Of a stretch of 21,038 bases of DNA, positions 6,721 through 15,504 are shown in pieces. The notes below the pieces were generated by a model that was not told the DNA's origin, ran no database searches, and worked only from the letters and a program-made list of their open reading frames with translations. Position numbers and translations under genes: made by a program. The stretch is from a virus. The stretch is taken from the IMG/VR virus record IMGVR_UViG_3300032322_002288, positions 1 through 21,038 of that record; one strand, 5' to 3'. Position 1 is the first letter of the stretch; the number at the start of each line of letters is the position of its first letter.

Positions 6721-9003
6721 ATGAATCGTCCCACAATTACTCTAGCCTGTATCATGAAGGATGAGATTAAACACATCCGAGAAATGCTCAAAAGTGTTCA
6801 TGGGTGTTTTGATGAAATACACCTAACAGACACCGGATCGACCGATGGAACAATAGAGGTCGTGACAAGTGGCGAGGCTGAACAGATAGCCGGATGCCCT
6901 GTGAAGTTACTCCACTTTGAGTGGTGCGATGATTTCTCTAAAGCCAGAAATCACTCAATGAGTGAGGTAAAGACTGATTTTGTCATGTGGTTAGACCTTG
7001 ATGACCGCTTGTCTTCGATTGAAGAGTTTAAAAAGTGGCGCGACCATGTGATGCTTCTCGCTGATTTTTGGCTGGCCCCTTATCACTATGCCCATAATGA
7101 ACGAGGGGAAGTAATCTGCACCTTTACAAGGGAGCGGGTAGTTAGAACATCAAAGAAATTCTCTTGGGAGTATTTCATTCACGAGGGGATGATTGCAAAA
7201 GAGCCTGTAGACGCTCAGTTTGTTAATAATTGGTGGGTGGTTCACGCTCGGTCAAAAGAGGACTACGAAAAGGACTATTCTAGAAACGTGTCTATTCTAG
7301 AGAAGAGGGCCAAGACCGAGACCCTTCCGACACGTCTAAAGTGGTATTACGGAAAAGAGCTATTTGATAAGGGTCGTTGGGCTGAGGCTTACGTTTGGCT
7401 TGAGCAAGTGGTGGACGCCAAAGACTTAGAGCTTCACGATAGGATTTTGTGTTTTGAGTACCTGATTCGGGCCTCACTTCAGAGGTTTCATAATGAGGTA
7501 AACAAGGACTATAACCTAATCGCTAAAGGTCTTTCCTACGCCATGCAAGCGACTGCATTGGCTCCACAACGTGCTGAGTTTTGGTGTCTAGCTGGGGATT
7601 GCCTGATTCAAATGGGTCGGGACACTGACGCTATTCCCCTATACTCTGCGGCTTTAAATTGCTCACTTCCTGGCGCTAATGACCCTTCTTTTATCTTTGC
7701 TAATCGAGATGCCTACACACACATCCCGAAAAACCAAATAGCTCGAATAAAGTTTAAAATTGGTGATCTTGACGGCGCTCTACTGACTGCAAAAGAGTCT
7801 TTGGTTAAGTGGCCCCATCCTGAAACTGAGGGATTACTAAAGCAGCTCACCGAAATGAAGATGAAAGTTAAGGAAATGGAAGGTGGGGATAAAGTCGAGA
7901 CCGATGACATCGTGTTCACTTGTATTCCAGGCTCTCATCCCTATGAATTTGACGATGAGGTTTACTCTCAAAGGGGCATCGGTGGGAGTGAGACGGCACT
8001 TGTTGAGGTAGCAACGTGGCTTTCCAAGCTAACTCACCGAAGGATTATAGTTTTTAACACTCGTGAGACGGCGAAGGTCATGCCTAGCGGTGTGGAATAC
8101 CGTCCAGCTCAGAATATGCACGAGTATTTTAAACTCTATAAGCCAGGGGTCCACATAGCTTGGAGACATAACGTCAAGATAACAGACGCTCCGACTTATT
8201 TATGGTGTCATGACCTACACACTCCTGGGGCCGAGACACATAAAAACTATGTAAAACACCTCTGCTTAAGTGAGTTTCATAAAAATTACGTTCAGGTTTT
8301 GCAGAAAATCCCTTCGGACAAGATTTACATTACTAGAAATGGTGTGAACGCTGACAGGTTTAAGGGTTTTGTAGCGAAAAACGAGAATAAAGTTGTTTTT
8401 GCCTCAAGTCCTGACCGTGGATTAGACCGAGCAATCCTGATTGTCGAAGAGGCAAGGAAGGAAAAGCCTGATTTAGAGCTTCACGCCTACTACGGCATGG
8501 ATAATATGAAAAAAATGGGCGGGGCTTTCGGTGAAAAGGCCAAAATGCTCGAGGAAATGATCTCTACTAGGCCATGGGTGAAGTTTCACGGAAATGTGGA
8601 CCAAAAAACACTAGCAAAAGAGATGAAAGAGGCTGTGATTTGGCTTTATCCGGCTAATTTCATCGAAACCTACTGTATTACGGCTCTAGAAGCGATGTAT
8701 GCGGGATGTTTCGGGCTAGTGAGAGAAATTGGAGCCTTGAAAAACACTGTTAGGCCGTTTCACGACCGAGGATGGGCCAAATTATTGTTTATGGACGCTT
8801 CGACCGATGAGGAGCGCAAAGTTTGGGCTAAGGAATTGGTATCGGCCATTGATAGGAAGGCCTGGACTCAGATTGACATGAGTCAAATGGACTACTCGTG
8901 GCGTGGAGTGGCTCAAGATTTCATGAAGGTCATGGGAATTGAGGGAAAGACCCTAACGACAGAAGGGGCTTCTCTTATTCATGACGCTGTAATTTCACCT
9001 TAA
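6721..9003 (+). CDS. Bifunctional glycosyltransferase (GT2-like + TPR-like + GT4-like)
   Basis: This encodes 760 residues with two sugar-transferase domains. The N-terminal GT-A/GT2 domain (about 1-190) shows the nucleotide-sugar start ACIMKDE (9-15), DTGSTDGT (37-44) and the metal-binding DLDD (92-95). A helical, TPR-like linker (about 195-390) follows, as in TPR-linked GT2 proteins. The C-terminal GT-B/GT4 domain (about 405-740) has RGIGGSETA near 417-425, a nucleotide-binding-region segment RNGVNADRF near 539, and the E-x7-E pair E649 and E657. No membrane segment is visible, so it is probably cytoplasmic. It lies in the structural operon between fibre and adaptor genes with GGATAAGG upstream. 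It may glycosylate virion proteins or alter host surface sugars; substrates are unknown. Confidence 0.88.
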   Translation: MNRPTITLACIMKDEIKHIREMLKSVHGCFDEIHLTDTGSTDGTIEVVTSGEAEQIAGCPVKLLHFEWCDDFSKARNHSMSEVKTDFVMWLDLDDRLSSIEEFKKWRDHVMLLADFWLAPYHYAHNERGEVICTFTRERVVRTSKKFSWEYFIHEGMIAKEPVDAQFVNNWWVVHARSKEDYEKDYSRNVSILEKRAKTETLPTRLKWYYGKELFDKGRWAEAYVWLEQVVDAKDLELHDRILCFEYLIRASLQRFHNEVNKDYNLIAKGLSYAMQATALAPQRAEFWCLAGDCLIQMGRDTDAIPLYSAALNCSLPGANDPSFIFANRDAYTHIPKNQIARIKFKIGDLDGALLTAKESLVKWPHPETEGLLKQLTEMKMKVKEMEGGDKVETDDIVFTCIPGSHPYEFDDEVYSQRGIGGSETALVEVATWLSKLTHRRIIVFNTRETAKVMPSGVEYRPAQNMHEYFKLYKPGVHIAWRHNVKITDAPTYLWCHDLHTPGAETHKNYVKHLCLSEFHKNYVQVLQKIPSDKIYITRNGVNADRFKGFVAKNENKVVFASSPDRGLDRAILIVEEARKEKPDLELHAYYGMDNMKKMGGAFGEKAKMLEEMISTRPWVKFHGNVDQKTLAKEMKEAVIWLYPANFIETYCITALEAMYAGCFGLVREIGALKNTVRPFHDRGWAKLLFMDASTDEERKVWAKELVSAIDRKAWTQIDMSQMDYSWRGVAQDFMKVMGIEGKTLTTEGASLIHDAVISP

Positions 9004-9012
9004 GGGGGACTA

Positions 9013-9300
9013 ATGCCGTATCCTTTATTTGATGTAACTGTGAAGGGTACGGCGTTAGAGACTCAAGGTCATACTGAGTGGAATACCTATGACGGTCTTG
9101 GACTTCTCACCGATGGGCTAGTCTGGGATTGTCAAAATATCTGGTTTGGCCCCTACACTTCTACAGGGGCCACGATTATTGCGACAAATTGGACTTTATC
9201 GGCTGGCGAGGCCGTGACTACAAGCTGGACTTTATCCCCAGGAGTTACGGTTTCAACTACCTGGGTACCTTATTCGACTTATAATATAGAGGATTGCTAG
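9013..9300 (+). CDS. Small β-rich virion protein with Trp repeats
   Basis: This encodes 95 residues starting at an ATG behind GGGGGA. The first part (about 1-50) is polar and aromatic; the second holds three units of about 12 residues, TNWTLSAGEAVT, TSWTLSPGVTVS and TTWVPYSTYNIE (about 59-94), a β-strand repeat with Trp at the same place. It ends in Cys. I do not recognise the family. Position directly before the head-tail adaptor, and its small size, suggest a minor virion or tail component. Confidence 0.65.
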   Translation: MPYPLFDVTVKGTALETQGHTEWNTYDGLGLLTDGLVWDCQNIWFGPYTSTGATIIATNWTLSAGEAVTTSWTLSPGVTVSTTWVPYSTYNIEDC

Positions 9301-9309
9301 GGGGATTGG

Positions 9310-9969
9310 ATGACTTTTGCTCAGTTAAGAACACTTGTCTGGTCGTGGCTTGATGACCCAAATGGCGGGTATTTCACACAGTCGCAAGTAAACACTTGGT
9401 TAAATAACGCTCAGAGTGCGGTTCAGAAGTTAGTTGAGCAAGCCTTTGAGGGGCATTTCGAGAAGGTCGTTGAGACTACTACGGTCCTTAATCAAAGAGA
9501 ATACCAATTGCCTGACGATTTTAAGAGGCTTGTTAGGCTCGAGCTTGTTTTGTCTGGGAACACATTCGCCAACGAGTCAGTGCAAAAGCTAGATAAGATT
9601 ACACCTAACCAAGTGGACTTTTTCACCGAGCGGACTGGGATCTCAAGGGCTTACTACTTTAAGAAAAACCAGCTTATTTTGGTTCCTGCGCCTGAGAGCA
9701 TTAAAAAACTCCGAATGACCTACATTTATCGACTAGAAAACATGGTGAATGACTCTGACGTGTCCGAGATCCCAGAGGATTATCATGAGATGATTGCGGT
9801 CTTGGCGACTCTTGACGGTCTTTTAAAGGATGGTCGGGACACGTCTGCTATGGATAAAAAACGCGCTATGTACGAAGAGCAGTTAAAAAGAGACGCCGAG
9901 CAACGCCATGTCGATGCGCCTAGGACTGTGGTTCAAACCATTGAGGATGATTTCGAGGGTATTTACTAG
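9310..9969 (+). CDS. Head-tail adaptor protein (gp4/gp6-like)
   Basis: This 219-residue protein is predicted to bind under the portal and join it to the tail. It starts with helical segments (TFAQLRTLVWSWLDD, then QSQVNTWLNNAQSAVQKL, about 2-43), followed by a β-containing middle with REYQLPDDFKRLVRL (about 59-73) and a long helical C-terminal part (about 150-205). The pattern of an N-terminal helix with WLDD, then NxAQ, then a LPxDFKR strand is typical of the adaptor family in short-tailed phages. The start follows GGGGGATTGG. The next gene begins right after the stop, giving a tight cluster with the nozzle-like genes. Confidence 0.8.
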   Translation: MTFAQLRTLVWSWLDDPNGGYFTQSQVNTWLNNAQSAVQKLVEQAFEGHFEKVVETTTVLNQREYQLPDDFKRLVRLELVLSGNTFANESVQKLDKITPNQVDFFTERTGISRAYYFKKNQLILVPAPESIKKLRMTYIYRLENMVNDSDVSEIPEDYHEMIAVLATLDGLLKDGRDTSAMDKKRAMYEEQLKRDAEQRHVDAPRTVVQTIEDDFEGIY

Positions 9970-11841
9970 ATGCCTTATGAGAAGCTAAAGGATGAGCAAT
10001 ATAATAATTTAGGCGGGGTGAACGTAAAGGGATCCGCTTATATAACTGGGGACGGTCAGTTCCTAGATATTAGAAATTATTGTTTTGAGCGTCCAAATGC
10101 TTTGAGGTCACGTCCTGGTATTTCAGACACTCTAACCTTGGCCAAGTCTACCTATGGGGCGACGCCGACAAGTCTTTATCAGTTTACAAGTCCTAATTGG
10201 GCCACGACTGCGGTGGGGGCTTCTTTTTTGGTTTTCGATTCTGGAAATAACCTATATTTTCAAAATGACGTTACATTGTTTTCGGTGTTTCCAAGTCTGG
10301 CTGGCCAAAGCATTGATTTTGTTACTGAGATAAATAGTCAGTATACAAACACACAAAAAGATTATCTTTACTTTGCGAATGGCCAGGATTTCAGGCTTTA
10401 CTCAAGTGGTTCTGGTTCCACAGTGGGAATTTGGCCTTATTCTCTTGCTATTCAGTACAATTTCCCAGTACCTACTTCGGCACCAACGGTAAGCTCATCG
10501 GCACTAGGCACAACTACTGCTCCAATTGCGGCTGGCACACATATTATTAAAATTGTTCTCGGCAAGGCTTTTGACAATACTGCTACCGGAGTAGAAAACG
10601 CTTATTTTTCTGAGGACGGTCCACCCGCATATCGTTATGAACCTATAACTTTGTCTCCTGGTTTTCCTTTTGGCTTTGATGGTATTGCTCCAAATATCCC
10701 TGGGTATGGATACAACTGCTATGCAATTAAGTGGACTTCACCAGCGACAGGAATAGAACGAACATTTGGCCCAGACCAAAACAGGCGATTTTCTCAGGAT
10801 AGTGTTACATTTGCGTTTACATTTCAGGCAGTAGAGAGTTTTGACGCAGTTTCAGGCATTGCAAGTCTATCTCTAGCTCCTAGATTTCTAGAAACCTACA
10901 AAAATATGCTATTTATGTCTGGCTTTTCCGGCGAGCCGCACAGGATTAGACATAGTGACATTGGGGCTTTTTTATTTTTTGCAGCACAAAATCAAATCGA
11001 GGTCTTACCAGGACAATCAACGGAAATAACGTGCCTTAAAAAGTTTCAAGATTCTTTAATAGTATTTAAGGACTCTTCAGTTTATGAGATCCGAGGGGAT
11101 AGTCCAGAGACGTTAAGCGTTAAAACTATCACGACAGAGTATGGGTGCGTGAATAACCGAGCCGCAGTAACATTTGAAAATAAGCTGTGGTTCGTCGATA
11201 AAAAAGGCATTTGTGAATATAATGGACCGGACACTTTCATTGTATCCTATCCAGTAGAGGAATTTTTTAAAGACCTAGACCCTAATTCATTTAAAGCTTT
11301 ACACGTTAAAAGTGAAAATCAAGTGTGGTTTGCCTCTGACAATGTGGTTTTGGTCTATGATTATGAGGTGGGGGCTTGGACTATTTACGATAACATACCG
11401 ATAAGCTCAAATGCAGCTTCGGAAGTGATTGAATACGGTCAAACATTGCCAATGCCTACTTGGGTGACTTCGGGTACAAGCCATTTTTTCATTTCCAGAT
11501 TAGATCGGTCAGTCAATACCGACAGAGGACAAAACATAACATTAATTTTACAGACCAAATATCACAAAAGAATGGGTGACTCGACCCAAGAGCTTTTTAG
11601 ACGTCTTTTCCTAGATTATGCGCCAGGCCTAACAAATACGCCAACAATTGCTATTGAGCTTCGACCAGACTACGGGTCAAGCGTTTACTCGACCCTTTAT
11701 TCAAATCTTGATTCGTACCAATCTCGTTTAGACTTTGGTATTTCTGCAAAAGCTCTTTCTGTAAGAACTATTCTAAGCTCGGGCGAAAAGGTAACTTTTA
11801 ACGGCTACACGATTGAAAGCCGATACTTAAGGGGTACCTAA
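9970..11841 (+). CDS. Tail nozzle/DNA-stabilisation protein, copy 1
   Basis: This encodes 623 residues. It starts with YEKLKDEQYNNLGGVNVKG and continues to IRNYCFERPNALRSRPG (about 1-50), the start pattern of large proteins that follow the adaptor in podoviruses. The middle and later parts hold β-propeller-like blades, e.g. DSLIVFKDSSVYEIRGDSPE, then KLWFVDKKGICEY, then ENQVWFASDNVVLVYDYE (about 360-475). Such proteins form the ring below the adaptor that closes the portal channel, comparable in role to P22 gp10 or the T7 nozzle. The C-terminal NGYTIESRYLRG ending is shared with the next gene, a full-length paralogue. It begins immediately after the adaptor stop and its own stop overlaps the next start. 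Confidence 0.75.
   Translation: MPYEKLKDEQYNNLGGVNVKGSAYITGDGQFLDIRNYCFERPNALRSRPGISDTLTLAKSTYGATPTSLYQFTSPNWATTAVGASFLVFDSGNNLYFQNDVTLFSVFPSLAGQSIDFVTEINSQYTNTQKDYLYFANGQDFRLYSSGSGSTVGIWPYSLAIQYNFPVPTSAPTVSSSALGTTTAPIAAGTHIIKIVLGKAFDNTATGVENAYFSEDGPPAYRYEPITLSPGFPFGFDGIAPNIPGYGYNCYAIKWTSPATGIERTFGPDQNRRFSQDSVTFAFTFQAVESFDAVSGIASLSLAPRFLETYKNMLFMSGFSGEPHRIRHSDIGAFLFFAAQNQIEVLPGQSTEITCLKKFQDSLIVFKDSSVYEIRGDSPETLSVKTITTEYGCVNNRAAVTFENKLWFVDKKGICEYNGPDTFIVSYPVEEFFKDLDPNSFKALHVKSENQVWFASDNVVLVYDYEVGAWTIYDNIPISSNAASEVIEYGQTLPMPTWVTSGTSHFFISRLDRSVNTDRGQNITLILQTKYHKRMGDSTQELFRRLFLDYAPGLTNTPTIAIELRPDYGSSVYSTLYSNLDSYQSRLDFGISAKALSVRTILSSGEKVTFNGYTIESRYLRGT
11173..11220 (+). repeat. 48-bp exact repeat, copy 1
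   Basis: These 48 bases, encoding ENKLWFVDKKGICEY with flanks, are identical to 13032-13079 in the neighbouring paralogue. The bases on both sides differ, and most of the two genes are strongly diverged at DNA level. Confidence 0.95.
11798..11825 (+). repeat. 28-bp exact repeat at gene end, copy 1
   Basis: A 28-base identical run, encoding NGYTIESRY, matches 13654-13681 at the 3' end of the second nozzle gene. It lies just before the stop in both genes. Confidence 0.95.
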
Positions 11842-13697
11842 TGTCATACCCAAAGAGCAAAATTGAAAGCTATCAAAATTTTGGTGGGATTAACCTAAAA
11901 ACTTCTGAGTACACAACGGCTAAAAATGAATTACTCGACTCTAGAAATTACACCTTAGAGCGGCTAGGATCTTTGACTTCTAGAATAGGAACAGAGGCCC
12001 ATTTGTCTCTTCCGGTTTCTACCTTTTTAGTAAAGCCGCAAAACTCTTATGTTTACAAAAAAGAAGATGGATCTAGTTTTTTGATGTTTGACTCTGGGAT
12101 GACGCTTTTTGCCCTTGGTTCGTCTCTTGCTGGTATTGATGGGACGATAACAGAAAACGCCACGACCAGTGTTATCATGGATTTTGTGACTGCCAATGAT
12201 TACCTTTATTATTCGCCGAATGGCCTTCGCAGGTTTGACGGTACAGATTCTTTAAAAATAGGACCGCCGTCTATTTCTCTGGCTCCCACGGCTGGCCGGA
12301 CGCCTACGCTAGGGATTACATTTAACACAAGTCTTGGAACCGGAGTGACTGCGGTTATTCCAAAAGATTTTTATTATTGGCGAGCCTCTTGGCTGGTTGG
12401 TAGCCCGTCTCTCACTGATGGCAAGATTTCACAATTTTTCTTTTTAGAGGCTCCAAAATTTCCTGGCTCTACTGGCAGTTTTCGTGGGGCTGGGCAGCCC
12501 ATAGAGATTGGTTCAACTATAGTATCGCAAGGGCAATGGCTTTTGTGGGGCTTTTCTGTCCCGCCAGGATTTGGCGTTTCCTCGATTGCGTTGGCTTATG
12601 CTCGGGACGGTGTAACTAACTTTGTCTATGCGATGCCTAGAAGTTTTACTCTTACTATTATTTCTGGGGTTACGACATACGCCGCAGTAGTTCCTCATTT
12701 TACTACTACCCAATATAATTATTCGATAAAAGGACCGCCAACTCAAGGAGTCGATAGACTTTCATGGTATAACAACATGATTTTTGCGTCTAAGGACAAT
12801 ACTATAGACGTCTCGACAATTGAGGACATCGAGTCATTCCCGCCGGAAAATAAAATTATAATTTCCGGTAATCCTTCTGATTCTATTGTAGCTATGACAC
12901 CATTTCAGGATTCTTTAATAATTTTTAAAGAGGACTCTATTCATGAGTTAAAAGGAGACAGTCCAGAAACTTTGTCTGTGGTGGATATATCTTTCGAGTA
13001 TGGATGTGTTAGCCCAAGAGGGTTTTGCGTTTTTGAAAATAAGCTGTGGTTCGTCGATAAAAAAGGCATTTGTGAATATCAGGGCTCAAATATCCTGAGG
13101 GTTGCGGATAAAATAGAGCCATTAACTGACGTAGCCGATATGTATTCTATGGCGGCAATTCACGTCAAAAAATTAAATCAAGTGTGGTTTTCTGACGGAT
13201 CACTTGTCTTTGTTTACGATTACCTAGCAGACGCTTGGCTTCTTTATGATAACCTACAAATTGATAAGACATCGGGCCTAATAAATATAGATTATGGTTC
13301 TGACAGAATAGATCCTTTTTATTGGCAATCTGGGGCTTCTTTTCATTTAGGAATAAGATTCGGGCAAAGCCTGATGACCGATCTTGGGTCAGCCATTAGC
13401 CTTATGATAAAAACCAGGTATCATCAAAGAGAGGACAAGTCCTCAACCGAAGTATGGCGGCGTTTTTACCTTAACACCGATGTTACTGGCCAGACTCTCG
13501 GATTTACCCTGCTTATGAGGCCTGATTATGGGTCCAGCGTTTATGAAACAAGGTCTTTGCCGATGAGTCAATTTCAAGAGAGAATTGACTTCGGTATTCC
13601 GGCAGAAAGTTTATCGGTTGAGTTACAACTTGTGTCCTCGACCAAGGTAAGAATTAACGGCTACACGATTGAAAGCCGATATTTAAGGAGCGTTTAA
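11841..13697 (+). CDS. Tail nozzle/DNA-stabilisation protein, copy 2
   Basis: This 618-residue protein is a tandem paralogue of the preceding one. Shared parts include the start ESYQNFGGINLKTSEY with SRNYTLERLGSLTSR, the central DSLIIFKEDSIHELKGDSPE, the KLWFVDKKGICEY blade, LNQVWFSDGSLVFVYDY and the C-terminus NGYTIESRYLRS. The region between about 150 and 320 differs most. Its start overlaps the preceding stop in TAATG, with AAGGGG upstream. The likely role is the same ring or nozzle below the adaptor; two copies may form a mixed ring or two stacked rings, or one may have taken a new task such as holding fibres. A name beyond tail ring/nozzle is inference. Confidence 0.75.
   Translation: MSYPKSKIESYQNFGGINLKTSEYTTAKNELLDSRNYTLERLGSLTSRIGTEAHLSLPVSTFLVKPQNSYVYKKEDGSSFLMFDSGMTLFALGSSLAGIDGTITENATTSVIMDFVTANDYLYYSPNGLRRFDGTDSLKIGPPSISLAPTAGRTPTLGITFNTSLGTGVTAVIPKDFYYWRASWLVGSPSLTDGKISQFFFLEAPKFPGSTGSFRGAGQPIEIGSTIVSQGQWLLWGFSVPPGFGVSSIALAYARDGVTNFVYAMPRSFTLTIISGVTTYAAVVPHFTTTQYNYSIKGPPTQGVDRLSWYNNMIFASKDNTIDVSTIEDIESFPPENKIIISGNPSDSIVAMTPFQDSLIIFKEDSIHELKGDSPETLSVVDISFEYGCVSPRGFCVFENKLWFVDKKGICEYQGSNILRVADKIEPLTDVADMYSMAAIHVKKLNQVWFSDGSLVFVYDYLADAWLLYDNLQIDKTSGLINIDYGSDRIDPFYWQSGASFHLGIRFGQSLMTDLGSAISLMIKTRYHQREDKSSTEVWRRFYLNTDVTGQTLGFTLLMRPDYGSSVYETRSLPMSQFQERIDFGIPAESLSVELQLVSSTKVRINGYTIESRYLRSV
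13032..13079 (+). repeat. 48-bp exact repeat, copy 2
   Basis: This is the second copy of the 48-base block at 11173-11220. It encodes the same blade (ENKLWFVDKKGICEY) of the second nozzle-like protein and lies 1859 bp downstream of the first copy. Confidence 0.95.
13654..13681 (+). repeat. 28-bp exact repeat at gene end, copy 2
   Basis: This is the second copy of the 28-base run at 11798-11825, encoding NGYTIESRY just before the end of the second nozzle gene. Confidence 0.95.
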
Positions 13698-13698
13698 G

Positions 13699-14031
13699 GT
13701 GTCAGTTCCTAGGAATTGGTGGAACATGGATAATATAGCCCTTGAAAAACGCTGGTCTAGCCTTACTTTGTTTTTAAAGGACGTTTACACTATTTTAAGC
13801 AAAGGGTTAGTGTTTCAAGATAATTTCAGGGGTGCAATTTTAGATGTTACATTTACAGCCGCTAATGCAGACACAAATATTTTGCATGGCTTATCGTACA
13901 CCCCAACTAGATATTTGGTGCTTTCTCGGTCTGGCAATTTTGTAGTTTATGACGGCTCACTTCCGGCGACGCAAAAAAGTTTTTACTTAAGGTCTTCAGG
14001 AACTGGTACTGCATCTATTTTTATTTTTTAG
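13699..14031 (+). CDS. Small tail-associated protein
   Basis: This encodes 110 residues from a GTG at 13699, placed one base after the preceding stop and behind AAGGAG (13685-13690). The N-terminal third is helical with Trp residues (PRNWWNMDNIALEKRWSSL). The rest is a β-sandwich-like domain with ANADTNILHGLSYTPTRYLV, then FVVYDGSLPATQ and an FYLRSS...IFIF end. This pattern of a short protein with a [ND]xxHxLxxxPxxYxV strand and a final YLRSS strand recurs in phage tail regions. Its function is unknown to me; a small capping or fibre-attachment role is possible. Confidence 0.7.
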   Translation: MSVPRNWWNMDNIALEKRWSSLTLFLKDVYTILSKGLVFQDNFRGAILDVTFTAANADTNILHGLSYTPTRYLVLSRSGNFVVYDGSLPATQKSFYLRSSGTGTASIFIF

Positions 14032-14040
14032 GGGGATTTT

Positions 14041-15006
14041 GTGGCAGTAAGGGGAAATAGATATTCACGGGACAAGTTATCCACTCAGCCAGTTGGGTCG
14101 CCTACTCCTGTTCAGCCTGGGCAAATAAATCCTGTGAAGCCAAGTCAACAAGCAATGCCGCGTCCGATGACTGCACAAGAAAGATATTACCAACAACTTT
14201 CTGGATATGGTGACGATTACGGCGCGGCATTGGATAAATACGATGAATTAGTTGCGGCTGGCGGCGGTAGTGGAAGACGTGGCGGCGGCACTAGCTACAG
14301 TCAAAATCTAAATTTAAGAAGAGCGGCCCAGCAAAATTTTAAAGACTTTGAGCTAGACCCAAGGAAAATGGATTACGACACCTATGAGCGTATAATGCGG
14401 GCTCAGTATTACAATCCAGTGCAAAAAAGATGGGAAGGCCCAGGACAGTATCGTGGCGATGAAAAGGCGATAAGACAAAGAGTGCTAGATGACTACAACC
14501 GTTCGGCGGCGGGCGCTCGGGCTACAGATTTTGCCGAAAACCTTCCTAATTATATCCGTGGAGAGTCATCGTCATTACAACAGGCCTTAATGGACAGAAT
14601 GAATCAGCAAAGAAAAGGTCTTTTAGCTGAAATGAACAGAAGAGGCCTTTTGAGGTCTGGCCAAAAAGAGCTTGGAGAGGTCAATTTAGCGTCTGATACC
14701 GCAGCACAATTTGAACAGGGTCGAGCTGATATTTACAAAAGAGCAAATGAAGAGGCTCAACGGTTATTTACCGATCCGCTATTAAAACAAATGGGATACG
14801 ACGCTCGCCTAATGGATCTTCAAAGACAAATGGAACAAATGCGACAAAATGAAAAAGCCGCTAGGGCGCAGTTATTCGGTAATGCTGCGGGTCTTATAGG
14901 ATACGGCGGCGGCCTTCTGTACGGCGGTCGGGGCGGCGGCAGTATGGGCGGCGGCACTGGCGGGGCTTCAGGCGGCGGTCTTTACTCTGAAATGTCACCT
15001 TTTTAA
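14041..15006 (+). CDS. Putative DNA-ejection/internal virion protein (Gly-rich C-terminus)
   Basis: This encodes 321 residues from a GTG behind GGGGGA. The N-terminus (about 1-45) is Pro/Gln-rich and disordered. Residues about 75-90 are a Gly-rich loop (GGGSGRRGGGTSYSQN), followed by helices; about 175-285 is a strongly helical segment containing the RRGLLRSGQKE motif, a pattern I associate with internal or ejection proteins of podoviruses. The end (about 285-315) is almost pure Gly with Ser/Ala (GGRGGGSMGGGTGGASGGG). It is first in a run of four tightly spaced genes of this style after the tail genes, as in the gp7/gp20/gp16 set of P22-like phages. There is no sequence likeness that I can claim beyond style. 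Confidence 0.6.
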   Translation: MAVRGNRYSRDKLSTQPVGSPTPVQPGQINPVKPSQQAMPRPMTAQERYYQQLSGYGDDYGAALDKYDELVAAGGGSGRRGGGTSYSQNLNLRRAAQQNFKDFELDPRKMDYDTYERIMRAQYYNPVQKRWEGPGQYRGDEKAIRQRVLDDYNRSAAGARATDFAENLPNYIRGESSSLQQALMDRMNQQRKGLLAEMNRRGLLRSGQKELGEVNLASDTAAQFEQGRADIYKRANEEAQRLFTDPLLKQMGYDARLMDLQRQMEQMRQNEKAARAQLFGNAAGLIGYGGGLLYGGRGGGSMGGGTGGASGGGLYSEMSPF

Positions 15007-15015
15007 GGAGCTATG

Positions 15016-15504
15016 ATGGATTTGGCTGAGATGATTAAAGAACGAAAAGCTAAGGTCAAAAATTTAGACCCTTATGAGGTCGGGTCCATGTTTTCAAACA
15101 TGGGTCAAGATTATATGAAGCAGGGTTTTGAATCACAAATGGCCCAGGGCAATCCTTTTCAGGTCGGGAGTACAGAATTATTGGGTGGTAGGGCCTCGGA
15201 CATTTACAATCAGCGCCTTTCTGGACTTAAAAACTCAATTTTAAGAAATGCCGTTTTTGCCGATGCTCAAAGACAATCTGTTACTGGCGATTTAGTAGCA
15301 CAAGAAAGATTAAAACAAGAGCAAAGACTAATTGAAGAGGCTCAAAAAAGAGCCGCTAGAAAAGCTAGGAAAAAGGGACTTATGGGCGCTCTTGGTGGTT
15401 TGGCTGGAGCTGGTCTTGGAGCATTGTTAGCCCCGACTGGAATGGGCATGGCTGGGGCTTACATCGGACAGGGTGCGGGTAGTTTAATTTCTGGGGGTAG
15501 ATAA
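15016..15504 (+). CDS. Putative ejection protein with glycine-zipper membrane segment
   Basis: This encodes 162 residues from the second of two adjacent ATGs (15013 and 15016). AAGGAG at 15005-15010 is only 2 bases from the first but 5 from the second, so 15016 is preferred. Residues about 1-115 are charged and helical. Residues about 118-160 are a basic KKARKKG-type entry followed by a Gly/Ala/Leu segment (LMGALGGLAGAGLGALLAP, then MAGAYIGQGAGSLISGG), a glycine zipper suited to inserting in a membrane. This fits a protein that leaves the virion to help form a channel through the host envelope. The gene stop overlaps the next start. Confidence 0.6.
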   Translation: MDLAEMIKERKAKVKNLDPYEVGSMFSNMGQDYMKQGFESQMAQGNPFQVGSTELLGGRASDIYNQRLSGLKNSILRNAVFADAQRQSVTGDLVAQERLKQEQRLIEEAQKRAARKARKKGLMGALGGLAGAGLGALLAPTGMGMAGAYIGQGAGSLISGGR

